Position numbers and translations under genes: made by a program | NCBI GenBank assembly: GCA_031425035.1 | Contig: JANPIN010000024.1 | Span: 17,499-81,498 of the forward strand | Length of the DNA stretch: 64,000 bases | Direction: 5' to 3' | DNA from: M3007 sp031425035 | Lineage (GTDB): Bacteria; Bacteroidota; Bacteroidia; Chitinophagales; Saprospiraceae | In this document: in pieces, positions 53,052 to 60,603 of the stretch | Layout: every line of letters starts with the position of its first letter | Position numbering within the stretch: the stretch's first letter is position 1 | Notes under the pieces: model-generated | Told to the model about the DNA's origin: nothing | The model's input: the letters and a program-made list of their open reading frames with translations, nothing else | The model's database searches: none

Positions 53052-56000
53052 TTAATATTTAATAAAGGGTAAGCCGTCGCTGCCGTTCGTTAAACAAAAA
53101 TACAGTCCCGGCGCCAGGTCAACAACCTCGAAAGGCAGTAGGTTCAAGCCCTTTACCAGATCGATGGATTGGTCCAGTATATACCGGCCATCTGCAGCGA
53201 CCATCCGGAAACGAATATTTTGCTCCCGTGTCGACTGATAGGCTACGTACAAAGTATGCTGTACGGGGTTGGGCGCCAGGCTTTGTATACCGTCGGGCAG
53301 CGCGTGTTCCAGAGAAAGTATGCTGGAATATTCCAGGCTGCCATGGAGGTTTTGGATGACCAGGCGGTAATACGTGCGGGCATAAGGTTTGGGGTCTACG
53401 TACTCATAATCCCGTTTTCCAGTCCCCTGCGACTGGGCCGGCCGATCCCCTACCCACTCCCAGCCACTTATGCCATCGAGCGAACGCTCGATGCGGAAGC
53501 CGGCCACGTCTTTCTCCACGGCCGTCGTCCAGTGCAGCATGTTCGTTTTACCGACAACATTGCCGGTAAAAGACACGAGTTCGACGGGCAGGGCGGAAAG
53601 TCCGAGCACGGCCCCCATTTCCGAAAAAGACGGCGAGTTAAACTGCAGATAAAAATAGCCCGAACTACCGATTGCCGTAGCACTGACGGCACTGATCAGG
53701 GTGTAGGTATTAGAACCGTTACCGACAGGGGTGCAATCTTCATTCGTACCGTCGTAGTGCGAAATATTCAGGTCTTCCGTCGTGGCCGCGTTTTGTCCGG
53801 TGGCCGTTTTGAAGGCGCTAAACTCATTGTCCGTAAAGAAAAGGCGCACTTGTTTGCCTGCGGAGGCATTCTGTGTGCTTTCAAAATTATAATACCGCTG
53901 CATATAATTCAGCCCGCTTGGCCCGCTGGGGACGGTGGAGTTCAGAATTTCCTGCACGGTCACTGTGCCCAGATTGACGCTGCTTTTGATGGCTGCAACG
54001 GGCAGGCCGATGTTACCGCCGTTGGGTTTTGTATAGATATTGAACCATTTGTTCGGTGCGACACTGCCGTCCACCGTGGTTTCGCTGTAAGCGGTGCAAC
54101 CGGATGGCGACGGCAAATCGAAATTTTCATGCACTTCCATGCAAAAAGTACCGACATCCGTGCTCCAGCCATCCACCTGTATGTAATACACGCTGCCGGC
54201 AGTCAGACCGCTGTAATAACCGAGGGTGGCGTATCCATTGCCCAACGTACCGCCGTCCTCATTGGAAAAAAGCAAGTGACTGACGGCACTGGTCGGGGAA
54301 GGTGTGCTGTACAGCGCAATCTGGGTATCCGTCAAACTTCCCAGCGGATTGATGTCGGTGGTCACTTTGACCGAGCCGGAAGCGGGTGCTGTAAACTTGA
54401 ACCAGACGGTGTTACTAATACCCGTATCCCAGTAACCGCCATTGGCTACCGAGGGGCTGAATTCACCGGCTGAAGTAGTGGCGCCTGCATTAGAATAAAC
54501 ATTGGTCCCCGGGCAGGCGGCATTCACGACAATCTGCACCGCGTTGGCCACGAGATCGTTCTGAAAAGGCGTACTGAATACTTTAGGGCCCACCCAGGTA
54601 CTATTACCGGAGGCCCCACCGCAGGTAGCGCGCACGTAATATGCATATACGGTACCCACAGCCAGGCCGCCCAGGGTATAAGGCTTGGAAGTCACTTGGA
54701 TGGTCGTTCCCGAACCGAGGACAAAACCACTCAGGCCATATTGAATATCCCAGGAGGTAGCACTGCCGATCTCGGTCCAGTTCAGGGAGACGGAGGTGCC
54801 GGTGACCGTCGTTGCGGTTAAAGTGGTTGGTTCTGGGCAGGCGGAAGTCGCCGTTTTGAACAGCAGGCCCACCTTATATTCCGAGGAGTTAGCCCCGCAA
54901 ATCGCCTGTACCTGCGCTTCATATAACGTGGCGGCGGATAGCCCGGTCAACACATACGGCGAAGTCACTCCGGCAATAGTCGTCCAGTTCGCCGTCGAAG
55001 CCACGCGGTACTGCAGTTGATAGGCGGTGGCGCCACTGATGGTGTTCCAGCTAATAGTAGCGCTGTTTATCGTGATGGAGGTGGCCGTTAAAACCGTTGG
55101 GGCGGCGCACGGGTAGGATGTACAACTGGCCGCCACGCAACCGAAGCCCACGGCGCTGGTGGTGGCGTTGCGAATGGCCGTGCCCGGCTGCGGACCGAAA
55201 CCATTGGCCAGATTAACGCCTACACTGCCGATCAGGTGGCAGTAACTCATGATGGTACCCCCACCCAGCGGCGGTGTGGGCGCATTGCTGCAGTTCGGCG
55301 GCGTTTCATAACCATATCCGGCCGTCGGACCGCAGTTATCGATCGCACCACCGGTCCAGCCGCACCAGTGGGTATGGTTGGAGGAAAAATTATGTCCCAG
55401 CTCATGCGCCACGACGTTCACGGTCCAGGAATAGGTGGGATAAGACGAAAAAGAGCTGTTTATACCGCTGTAACCGTAGTTGTTGCTGCTACTGCAAAGC
55501 ACATCCAAATAAGCAACTCCGCCTAAACCGCTGCCGGAAAGAGAGACCAGGTGGGCCAGGTCGCCGTCGAAACTGGTCCGAAAATCCATGAATTGATCCA
55601 GTGCTGTGCCACTGCTGGCCGTTGAATATGCATCTGGCGTGGTCCATACGCAGACTTGCGAAATGGCAATAGTGACTGCTTCATTGGCATAAATGGTGGC
55701 TACGGCGTTGAAAAAACCAGTCACGTAGTTCACCGTCGCGCTCACCGAACCTTTGTTCACAAACAGGGCGTAATCGGCTTCGAAAAAGATGCGCACGCAG
55801 CCGGCCACATTTTCCGTAACGGCCAACGGCGGTAGTGCATGATGCCCGCCCACGCGGGTAGTGCAGTCGGCAAAAGGCTGCGGCGGCAAAAACTGGTCGC
55901 TGTATAAAGTATAGTCCAGGGAGCTGCCGGGGCGATCCAGGCGCCCGAGGTTGAGGTTGCCCCAGTCCGGATGAGCCAGCACGCCGATCACCTCATTATC

Positions 56001-56441
56001 AAAGAAACTTATAGCGACCAGGGAATGAGCGACCCCCTGAATAATGCCTCGGTAATAAATCCCGGCAGTGTAGGGCTGGGTTTCCCAGTGCCCGGTTTTG
56101 ACCGTGAAACCGCTGGAAACGACGTTTTCCTGATACACCTCGACGGTAATTACCTGGCCATTATAAGGGAAACTTAGCGTCAGCGCTTCCGCATGCGCGC
56201 TCATAAGGGTATGCAGCGTTTCGGCATTCAGAAGAAGGGGCTGGGCCTGCCGTTGCAGTTCGTTCTGCGGATGTTTTAAGGCGGGTAAAACGGTAAATAA
56301 GTCCTCGTGTTTTTCAAAAACGGCGCCGGATAAGTGCAGCGCGGCAACTTTGTCTTCGAGGATGGAAGATTGACCGGACATAGACGTGGCGGCCAGGAGC
56401 AGCAGGATGCTGCAGCACAACGAAAAATGAATATGCTTCAT
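53052..56441 (-). CDS. T9SS-exported reprolysin-like zinc metalloprotease with fibronectin III domains
   Basis: A 1129-residue secreted protein with a signal peptide (SLCCSILLLLAATSMSGQ). The N-terminal propeptide-like part precedes a metzincin catalytic domain with HELGHNFSSNH (ligands His346, His350, His356; catalytic Glu347). Two fibronectin type III domains follow (LTATSITINSATISWN..., LTATTVTGTSVSLNW...), a beta-sandwich region near 640-780, and a C-terminal type A sorting domain (SLAPNPVQHTLYVAYQS... DLAPGLYFCLTN). It should be secreted through the outer membrane and attached or released. Followed three bases on by a CDF transporter, perhaps to manage zinc for the protease. Confidence 0.9.
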   Translation of the reverse strand: MKHIHFSLCCSILLLLAATSMSGQSSILEDKVAALHLSGAVFEKHEDLFTVLPALKHPQNELQRQAQPLLLNAETLHTLMSAHAEALTLSFPYNGQVITVEVYQENVVSSGFTVKTGHWETQPYTAGIYYRGIIQGVAHSLVAISFFDNEVIGVLAHPDWGNLNLGRLDRPGSSLDYTLYSDQFLPPQPFADCTTRVGGHHALPPLAVTENVAGCVRIFFEADYALFVNKGSVSATVNYVTGFFNAVATIYANEAVTIAISQVCVWTTPDAYSTASSGTALDQFMDFRTSFDGDLAHLVSLSGSGLGGVAYLDVLCSSSNNYGYSGINSSFSSYPTYSWTVNVVAHELGHNFSSNHTHWCGWTGGAIDNCGPTAGYGYETPPNCSNAPTPPLGGGTIMSYCHLIGSVGVNLANGFGPQPGTAIRNATTSAVGFGCVAASCTSYPCAAPTVLTATSITINSATISWNTISGATAYQLQYRVASTANWTTIAGVTSPYVLTGLSAATLYEAQVQAICGANSSEYKVGLLFKTATSACPEPTTLTATTVTGTSVSLNWTEIGSATSWDIQYGLSGFVLGSGTTIQVTSKPYTLGGLAVGTVYAYYVRATCGGASGNSTWVGPKVFSTPFQNDLVANAVQIVVNAACPGTNVYSNAGATTSAGEFSPSVANGGYWDTGISNTVWFKFTAPASGSVKVTTDINPLGSLTDTQIALYSTPSPTSAVSHLLFSNEDGGTLGNGYATLGYYSGLTAGSVYYIQVDGWSTDVGTFCMEVHENFDLPSPSGCTAYSETTVDGSVAPNKWFNIYTKPNGGNIGLPVAAIKSSVNLGTVTVQEILNSTVPSGPSGLNYMQRYYNFESTQNASAGKQVRLFFTDNEFSAFKTATGQNAATTEDLNISHYDGTNEDCTPVGNGSNTYTLISAVSATAIGSSGYFYLQFNSPSFSEMGAVLGLSALPVELVSFTGNVVGKTNMLHWTTAVEKDVAGFRIERSLDGISGWEWVGDRPAQSQGTGKRDYEYVDPKPYARTYYRLVIQNLHGSLEYSSILSLEHALPDGIQSLAPNPVQHTLYVAYQSTREQNIRFRMVAADGRYILDQSIDLVKGLNLLPFEVVDLAPGLYFCLTNGSDGLPFIKY

Positions 56442-56447
56442 GAAAAA

Positions 56448-56472
56448 CCTGAATGTTAGTGGATTATTCAGG
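56448..56472. promoter_or_regulatory. Inverted repeat just upstream of the metalloprotease start
   Basis: CCTGAAT (56448-56454) and ATTCAGG (56466-56472) around an 11-base spacer, seven bases from the ATG. Possible operator or leader hairpin; weak support. Confidence 0.35.
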
Positions 56473-56540
56473 CCAAGGTAGGAAAGTTCGCCGCTTTAAC
56501 CATGAACAGTCAGGAATAGTCCTAAGCGCGTAAATTACCC

Positions 56541-57410
56541 TTATTCATGCGGCTCCACGTGGATGAGTACATGCCCCAGAACCGAAATTTCATGGCGCAG
56601 GGTGTCTTTGAGCAGATGCGCCAGGTCATGGCCTTCTTTCACGCTGATATGCGCATCCACAATGGCGTGCAGATCGACGTGGTATTTCATGCCGGCTTTG
56701 CGGATAAAGCATTTTTCCGTACCCCGAATGCCTTCGACCGTCAGCGCGACCCTTCGGATATCTTCGACCAGGTCGTCGTACAGGTGTTCGTCCATGATCT
56801 CTCCGAGTGCCGGGCGAAAAATCAGGTAGCTATTATACAATATAAAGCCTGCGGCAAAAAGAGCGGCCCAGTCGTCGGCGGTTTCGTAGCCTTTCCCCAT
56901 GACCAGGGCGATGGAAATCCCGATAAAGGCGGCAATGGAAGTGATGGCGTCACTACGGTGGTGCCAAGCGTCGGCTTTCAGGGAGGAGCTATTGGTCTCT
57001 TTACTTTTCTGCATCACGAGCCGGAAACTTATTTCCTTCCAGATAATGATGGCGCCGAGCACCAGCAGGGTCCAGGGTTTGGGCAAATCATGCGCCTGGC
57101 CGATATTTTGAAAGCTTTCGTAGGCGATAATGGTGGCCGACGTGATCAGGAAACCGACGACCAGGAAGGTAACCAGCGGTTCGGCGCGGCCATGCCCGTA
57201 GGGGTGGTTATCATCGGGTGGTTTGTTGGAATACTTAATGCCGAAAAGCACCAGAAAAGAGGCGAAAATATCGGTGGTGGACTCGATGGCGTCGGCGACC
57301 AGGGCGTAGGAGTTACCGAAAAAGCCGGCCAGGCCCTTGATGACGGCCAGACTCGTGTTGCCCACGATGCTGAAATACGTGGCCTTTATGGCGGTTTGCT
57401 CGTCGGTCAT
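56541..57410 (-). CDS. Cation diffusion facilitator family transporter
   Basis: A 289-residue inner-membrane metal/H+ antiporter. The helix-2 metal motif is ALVADAIESTTDIFASF and that of helix 5 DAWHHRSDAITSIAAF. A cytoplasmic domain (ALTVEGIRGTEKCFIRKAGMKYHVDLHAIVDAHISVKEGHDLAHLLKD) follows. The motif set is that of the FieF/MamM-like branch (Fe, Zn) rather than the CzcD-like one at 52116. It is preceded by a minisatellite and a MITE-like element that occupy its promoter region. Confidence 0.92.
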   Translation of the reverse strand: MTDEQTAIKATYFSIVGNTSLAVIKGLAGFFGNSYALVADAIESTTDIFASFLVLFGIKYSNKPPDDNHPYGHGRAEPLVTFLVVGFLITSATIIAYESFQNIGQAHDLPKPWTLLVLGAIIIWKEISFRLVMQKSKETNSSSLKADAWHHRSDAITSIAAFIGISIALVMGKGYETADDWAALFAAGFILYNSYLIFRPALGEIMDEHLYDDLVEDIRRVALTVEGIRGTEKCFIRKAGMKYHVDLHAIVDAHISVKEGHDLAHLLKDTLRHEISVLGHVLIHVEPHE

Positions 57411-57425
57411 GGAAGGTGGTTGAGA

Positions 57426-57478
57426 CGGGTTTAGAGGGGTTTAGAGGGGTTTAGGGGGTTTAGAGGGGCTTAGAGGCT
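57426..57478. repeat. GGGGTTTAGA minisatellite, left part
   Basis: About five tandem copies of a ten-base GGGGTTTAGA motif, with small variants, 16-68 bases before the CDF start. Ends where the MITE-like element begins; the same motif resumes after it. Confidence 0.85.
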
Positions 57479-57481
57479 AAC

Positions 57482-57718
57482 GATTACCCACAAACCACCA
57501 AATTGATTTTTTTGATAACTCTCTAAAAATCAAAATCTTGTATACATTATTGGAACGCGGATTATACGGATTGAACGGATTTTCACAGATTTATTTCCGA
57601 AAGCTTCTTGAGGTTTGGGGTGGAATGAAAGCAAAAAATCCGTTTTTATCCGCGTAATCCGTTTAATCCGCGTTCCAATTGCTCTACGGTTAACGCTTTG
57701 GGGATTTTGTGGGTAATC
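57482..57718. mobile_element. MITE-like non-coding element with nested inverted repeats
   Basis: A 237-bp piece with 13-base perfect terminal repeats (GATTACCCACAAA at 57482-57494 and its complement at 57706-57718), extended imperfectly to about 20. Inside, arms at 57550-57583 and about 57635-57678 (beginning TTGGAACGCGGATTA) form a second, nested inverted repeat made of short GGAT/ATCC units. It codes for nothing and sits inside a GGGGTTTAGA minisatellite whose copies flank both ends. A MITE or REP-type element is the best reading; no transposase is in it. Confidence 0.65.
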
Positions 57719-57720
57719 AA

Positions 57721-57750
57721 TAGGGTTTAGAGGGGTTTAGAGAGGTTTAG
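57721..57750. repeat. GGGGTTTAGA minisatellite, right part
   Basis: Three more copies of the same motif, direct orientation, directly after the MITE-like element. The rest of the gap to 57882 shows no gene or clear signal. Confidence 0.8.
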
Positions 57751-57882
57751 TTGGTGCTTAGGTAAGATGGTATGGCAAGTTTATTCCTTATCCGGCAAGA
57801 TAGTTATTCGCCCTATTGAAAAACGCCCGTTGTGTTCTGTCGTGTCGTCGTGGTAGAAAAATTCACATGAGGCATTAAATTT

Positions 57883-58329
57883 TCAGGCGAGTTCCTTGCG
57901 CATACACACGCTGTTTTCCACGTTCAGGTATTGACCGTAATTGGGAATCAGGCTATAGCCGGACTTCTGATACAGCGCAATGGCTTCCGGCTGTTTTTTA
58001 CCGGTTTCGAGTACCGCAGCGGCATAACTCAGTTCGGCCGCCCAGGCTTCCAGCTCTTTCAGAATACTGCCGGCCACACCTTTTCCCCGGAATTCCGGAT
58101 GCACATACATCCTTTTGATTTCCACCGTCTGCGCATCGTACTCCCTGAAAGCACCGCAGCCGACGGGCTGATCGTCCTGGTAAGCGACGACGCACTCCCG
58201 GAGGTTGGTGATTTTATTGAACTGATTATAAAAGTCATGCTCCTCGCCATCGCGGATTTTCAGGTCCTGATCGAGCAGGACGACGAGGGCTTGGAAGTCG
58301 GGATTGGTGGAGGTGGTGCGGGTGAGCAT
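57883..58329 (-). CDS. GNAT-family N-acetyltransferase
   Basis: A 148-residue acetyltransferase: RECVVAYQDDQPVGCGAFREYDAQTVEIKRMYVHPEFRGKGVAGSILKELEAWAAEL, with the acetyl-CoA loop FRGKGVA, followed by LETGKKQPEAIALYQKSGYSLIPNYGQY. The pattern EIKRMYVHPEFRGKG with LYQKSGY is common in the PhnO/YjdJ-like small GNATs. The substrate is unknown. It lies downstream of an AT-rich hairpin and the unknown gene at 58506. Confidence 0.88.
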   Translation of the reverse strand: MLTRTTSTNPDFQALVVLLDQDLKIRDGEEHDFYNQFNKITNLRECVVAYQDDQPVGCGAFREYDAQTVEIKRMYVHPEFRGKGVAGSILKELEAWAAELSYAAAVLETGKKQPEAIALYQKSGYSLIPNYGQYLNVENSVCMRKELA

Positions 58330-58424
58330 AGGCAGTAAACTTATAGTTTTTCTTTTTATGCAGGAATTGGCAAAAAGTATTGTATGCGAGATGCTTGCAA
58401 ATTTCTAGTATTACTCTGTCTCAT

Positions 58425-58470
58425 TATAATTAAATGCCTGCTAACCAGAGTCAGCAAGCATTTAATTATA
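58425..58470. repeat. 18-bp-arm hairpin between the GNAT and an unknown gene
   Basis: Arms 58425-58442 and 58453-58470 pair over 18 bases with a single mismatch and a ten-base loop, AT-rich and without a T tract on either strand. It may be a terminator-like structure or a small mobile repeat. Confidence 0.6.
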
Positions 58471-58505
58471 GGCAATAATGTCAGTTCATTTTAGACTTAT
58501 TATTT

Positions 58506-58979
58506 TCAAAGTGCTACTTTCTTAATCAAATCTTTTCGCAGTCTCTCCAGTATACTGCGATAAGTATTAACCTTTCCTTTTAATTCCTTGGCATACTCCT
58601 CAAAACCATCTTCTTCAAATCCTGAATCTTCGAACGGTAAATAATTAGCTGGAATGTGGTCGTTAGCAACCAGCACGATTTGTTTGAAATTCAAATTCGG
58701 TTCCAGATCAATAAAATATACAAAAGCATTATGCCGAACTACATCCAGCAACGTATTTCTCTTTTTAAAAAAGTCATTCAAATCCTTATCTGTTATTTTA
58801 AAGACCATCCAGCGATTAATATTACTATCCTGGTCACTCCATTTGTAGAAATAATGATTAGAGGGATTTTCTTCGTCGACAAAATGAGAAAGTAAGGGCC
58901 CTTCATGGTATAGAAGATCACCCATTTTTAATGGCTTAAAATCAAGCCCAGCGAGTTTTATGCCAATAAGTTTTTCCAT
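58506..58979 (-). CDS. AT-rich protein of unknown function (possibly DUF6575-like)
   Basis: A 157-residue soluble protein: GIKLAGLDFKPLKMGDLLYHEGPLLSHFVDEENPSNHYFYKWSDQDSNINRWMVFKITDKDLNDFF... YLPFEDSGFEEDGFEEYAKELKGK. The phrase DLLYHEGPLLSHF, then an NRW.VFK core, resembles proteins labelled DUF6575 from memory, but this cannot be confirmed here. It is clearly richer in A and T than its neighbours, as if recently acquired, and is flanked by a strong hairpin. Function unknown; such small proteins often sit in defence or mobile regions. Confidence 0.65.
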   Translation of the reverse strand: MEKLIGIKLAGLDFKPLKMGDLLYHEGPLLSHFVDEENPSNHYFYKWSDQDSNINRWMVFKITDKDLNDFFKKRNTLLDVVRHNAFVYFIDLEPNLNFKQIVLVANDHIPANYLPFEDSGFEEDGFEEYAKELKGKVNTYRSILERLRKDLIKKVAL

Positions 58980-59054
58980 TTCAGAGTTCTGCAGGGATAG
59001 AATTACTCAAGTCGATGTTTAAAACACCCCCGTTTACTAAGTGCTTCCCCCCCC

Positions 59055-60452
59055 TTACAAATGAATCACCTCCCCGTACGCCGCCGCCGCCGCTTCCATC
59101 ACCGCTTCGCTCATCGTCGGGTGCGGGTGAATGGACTTGATGATCTCGTGCCCGGTCGTTTCCAGTTTGCGCGCCGTGACCACCTCTGCGATCATTTCGG
59201 TCACGTTCATGCCAATGAAATGCGCGCCCAGCCATTCGCCGTATTTCTTATCGAAAATAACTTTCACGAAACCCTCGGGGGCACCCGCCGCTTTAGCTTT
59301 ACCGGACGCGGTGAAAGGGAACTTGCCTACCAGCACTTCGTAACCGGCTTCTTTGGCCGCCTGCTCGGTATAACCCACCGAGGCCACTTCCGGAGAACAA
59401 TAGGTGCAGCCGGGTATGTTGTTGTAGTCAATAGTCTCCGGATGATGACCGGCAATGGCTTCCACGCAGGTAATGCCTTCCGCACTGGCCAGGTGGGCCA
59501 GGGCCTGGGTCGCCAGCACGTCGCCGATGGCGTAAATGCCCGGCACATTGGTGCGGTAGTACTCATCCACTTTGATAAAACCGCGCTCGACCGTTACGCC
59601 GAGATCTTCCAGACCGATGTTCTCGGTGTTCGGCGTAACGCCGGCCGCGCTGAGCACCACGTCGCAGAGCAGGGTTTCGGTCTTGCCGTCCTTGCGGTTC
59701 TTCATGTTCACTTTAATCTCCGCACCACTGGTATCCACCGATTCCACGGCCCAGTTGGCGAAGATTTTCATGCCTTTTTTGGTGTATAACTTGGTCAGTT
59801 CCTTGCTGATATCCGGGTCTTCGCGCGGCAGGAGGCCCTGTTCCAGGAACTCCACGATGCTCACTTCCGTGCCCATGGTATGGTAGAAATAGCCGAACTC
59901 GACACCAATAGCGCCGGCGCCGACGACGACCAGGCGCTTAGGCAGGGTTTCCAGCGTCATCGCCTTGCGGTATTCGATGATCTTGGTGCCGTCAATTTTC
60001 AGGTTGGGCAGTTCCTTGGCGCGACCGCCGGTGGCCACTATGATGCTCTTGGCGGTATAATCGGTCGTTTTGCCGTCGGCAGCGGTGACCACGACTTTCG
60101 GACCGGCAGCGAGTTTCGCCGTGCCCATGATCACCGTGATCTTGTTCTTTTTCATCAGGAACTGCACGCCCTTGCTCATGGCGTCGGCCACGCCCCGGCT
60201 GCGTTTGATCACGGCGCCGAAGTCCGCGCTGCTTTCCCCGACCGTAATGCCGTAGTCCGCCGCATGGTGCAAATATTCAAACACCTGCGCGCTTTTCAGC
60301 AGGGCCTTGGTTGGAATACAACCCCAGTTCAGGCATATACCGCCGAGGCTTTCGCGTTCGATCACGGCAACGTTCATACCCAGTTGGGAAGCGCGGATGG
60401 CCGCCACATAGCCGCCAGGGCCGCTGCCAATAACAATTAAATCAAAATTCAT
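59055..60452 (-). CDS. lpdA: Dihydrolipoyl dehydrogenase
   Basis: The E3 flavoenzyme of pyruvate, 2-oxoglutarate and glycine cleavage complexes; reoxidises dihydrolipoamide with NAD+. Visible: FAD-binding GSGPGGYVAAIRASQLG, redox disulfide GGICLNWGCIPTKALLKS, second nucleotide-binding VVVGAGAIGVEFGYFY, the FAD-site YAIGDV, and the dimer-interface HPHPTMSEAVMEAA with the His-Glu pair. Length 465 residues, typical. No E1 or E2 genes lie next to it in the window. Confidence 0.97.
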   Translation of the reverse strand: MNFDLIVIGSGPGGYVAAIRASQLGMNVAVIERESLGGICLNWGCIPTKALLKSAQVFEYLHHAADYGITVGESSADFGAVIKRSRGVADAMSKGVQFLMKKNKITVIMGTAKLAAGPKVVVTAADGKTTDYTAKSIIVATGGRAKELPNLKIDGTKIIEYRKAMTLETLPKRLVVVGAGAIGVEFGYFYHTMGTEVSIVEFLEQGLLPREDPDISKELTKLYTKKGMKIFANWAVESVDTSGAEIKVNMKNRKDGKTETLLCDVVLSAAGVTPNTENIGLEDLGVTVERGFIKVDEYYRTNVPGIYAIGDVLATQALAHLASAEGITCVEAIAGHHPETIDYNNIPGCTYCSPEVASVGYTEQAAKEAGYEVLVGKFPFTASGKAKAAGAPEGFVKVIFDKKYGEWLGAHFIGMNVTEMIAEVVTARKLETTGHEIIKSIHPHPTMSEAVMEAAAAAYGEVIHL

Positions 60453-60532
60453 AGGTCGAGTGGCCCTTTTTACGATGAAATGCAGCGCAAAACCGGGCTT
60501 GTTTTTTAGTTAAACGGATGGTCAAAGCCGGG

Positions 60533-60540
60533 CAAAGGTA
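60533..60540 (-). promoter_or_regulatory. -7 element (TACCTTTG) for lpdA
   Basis: Perfect TAnnTTTG on the minus strand, 80 bases before the ATG. No -33 TTG at proper spacing. Confidence 0.4.
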
Positions 60541-60603
60541 AAAACCTCGCCGAACCTGCCCGATGGATTGAACGGTTTATTTGCGTAAAAGTCTTGCCGG
60601 CTT

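Noticed and set aside
53169..54473. A 434-codon plus-strand frame opposite the metalloprotease
   Set aside because: Shadow of the real gene; no domain or signal peptide.
57426..57750. Telomere-like repeat
   Set aside because: GGGGTTTAGA resembles telomere units, but it lies inside a chromosome between genes and is only a short minisatellite.
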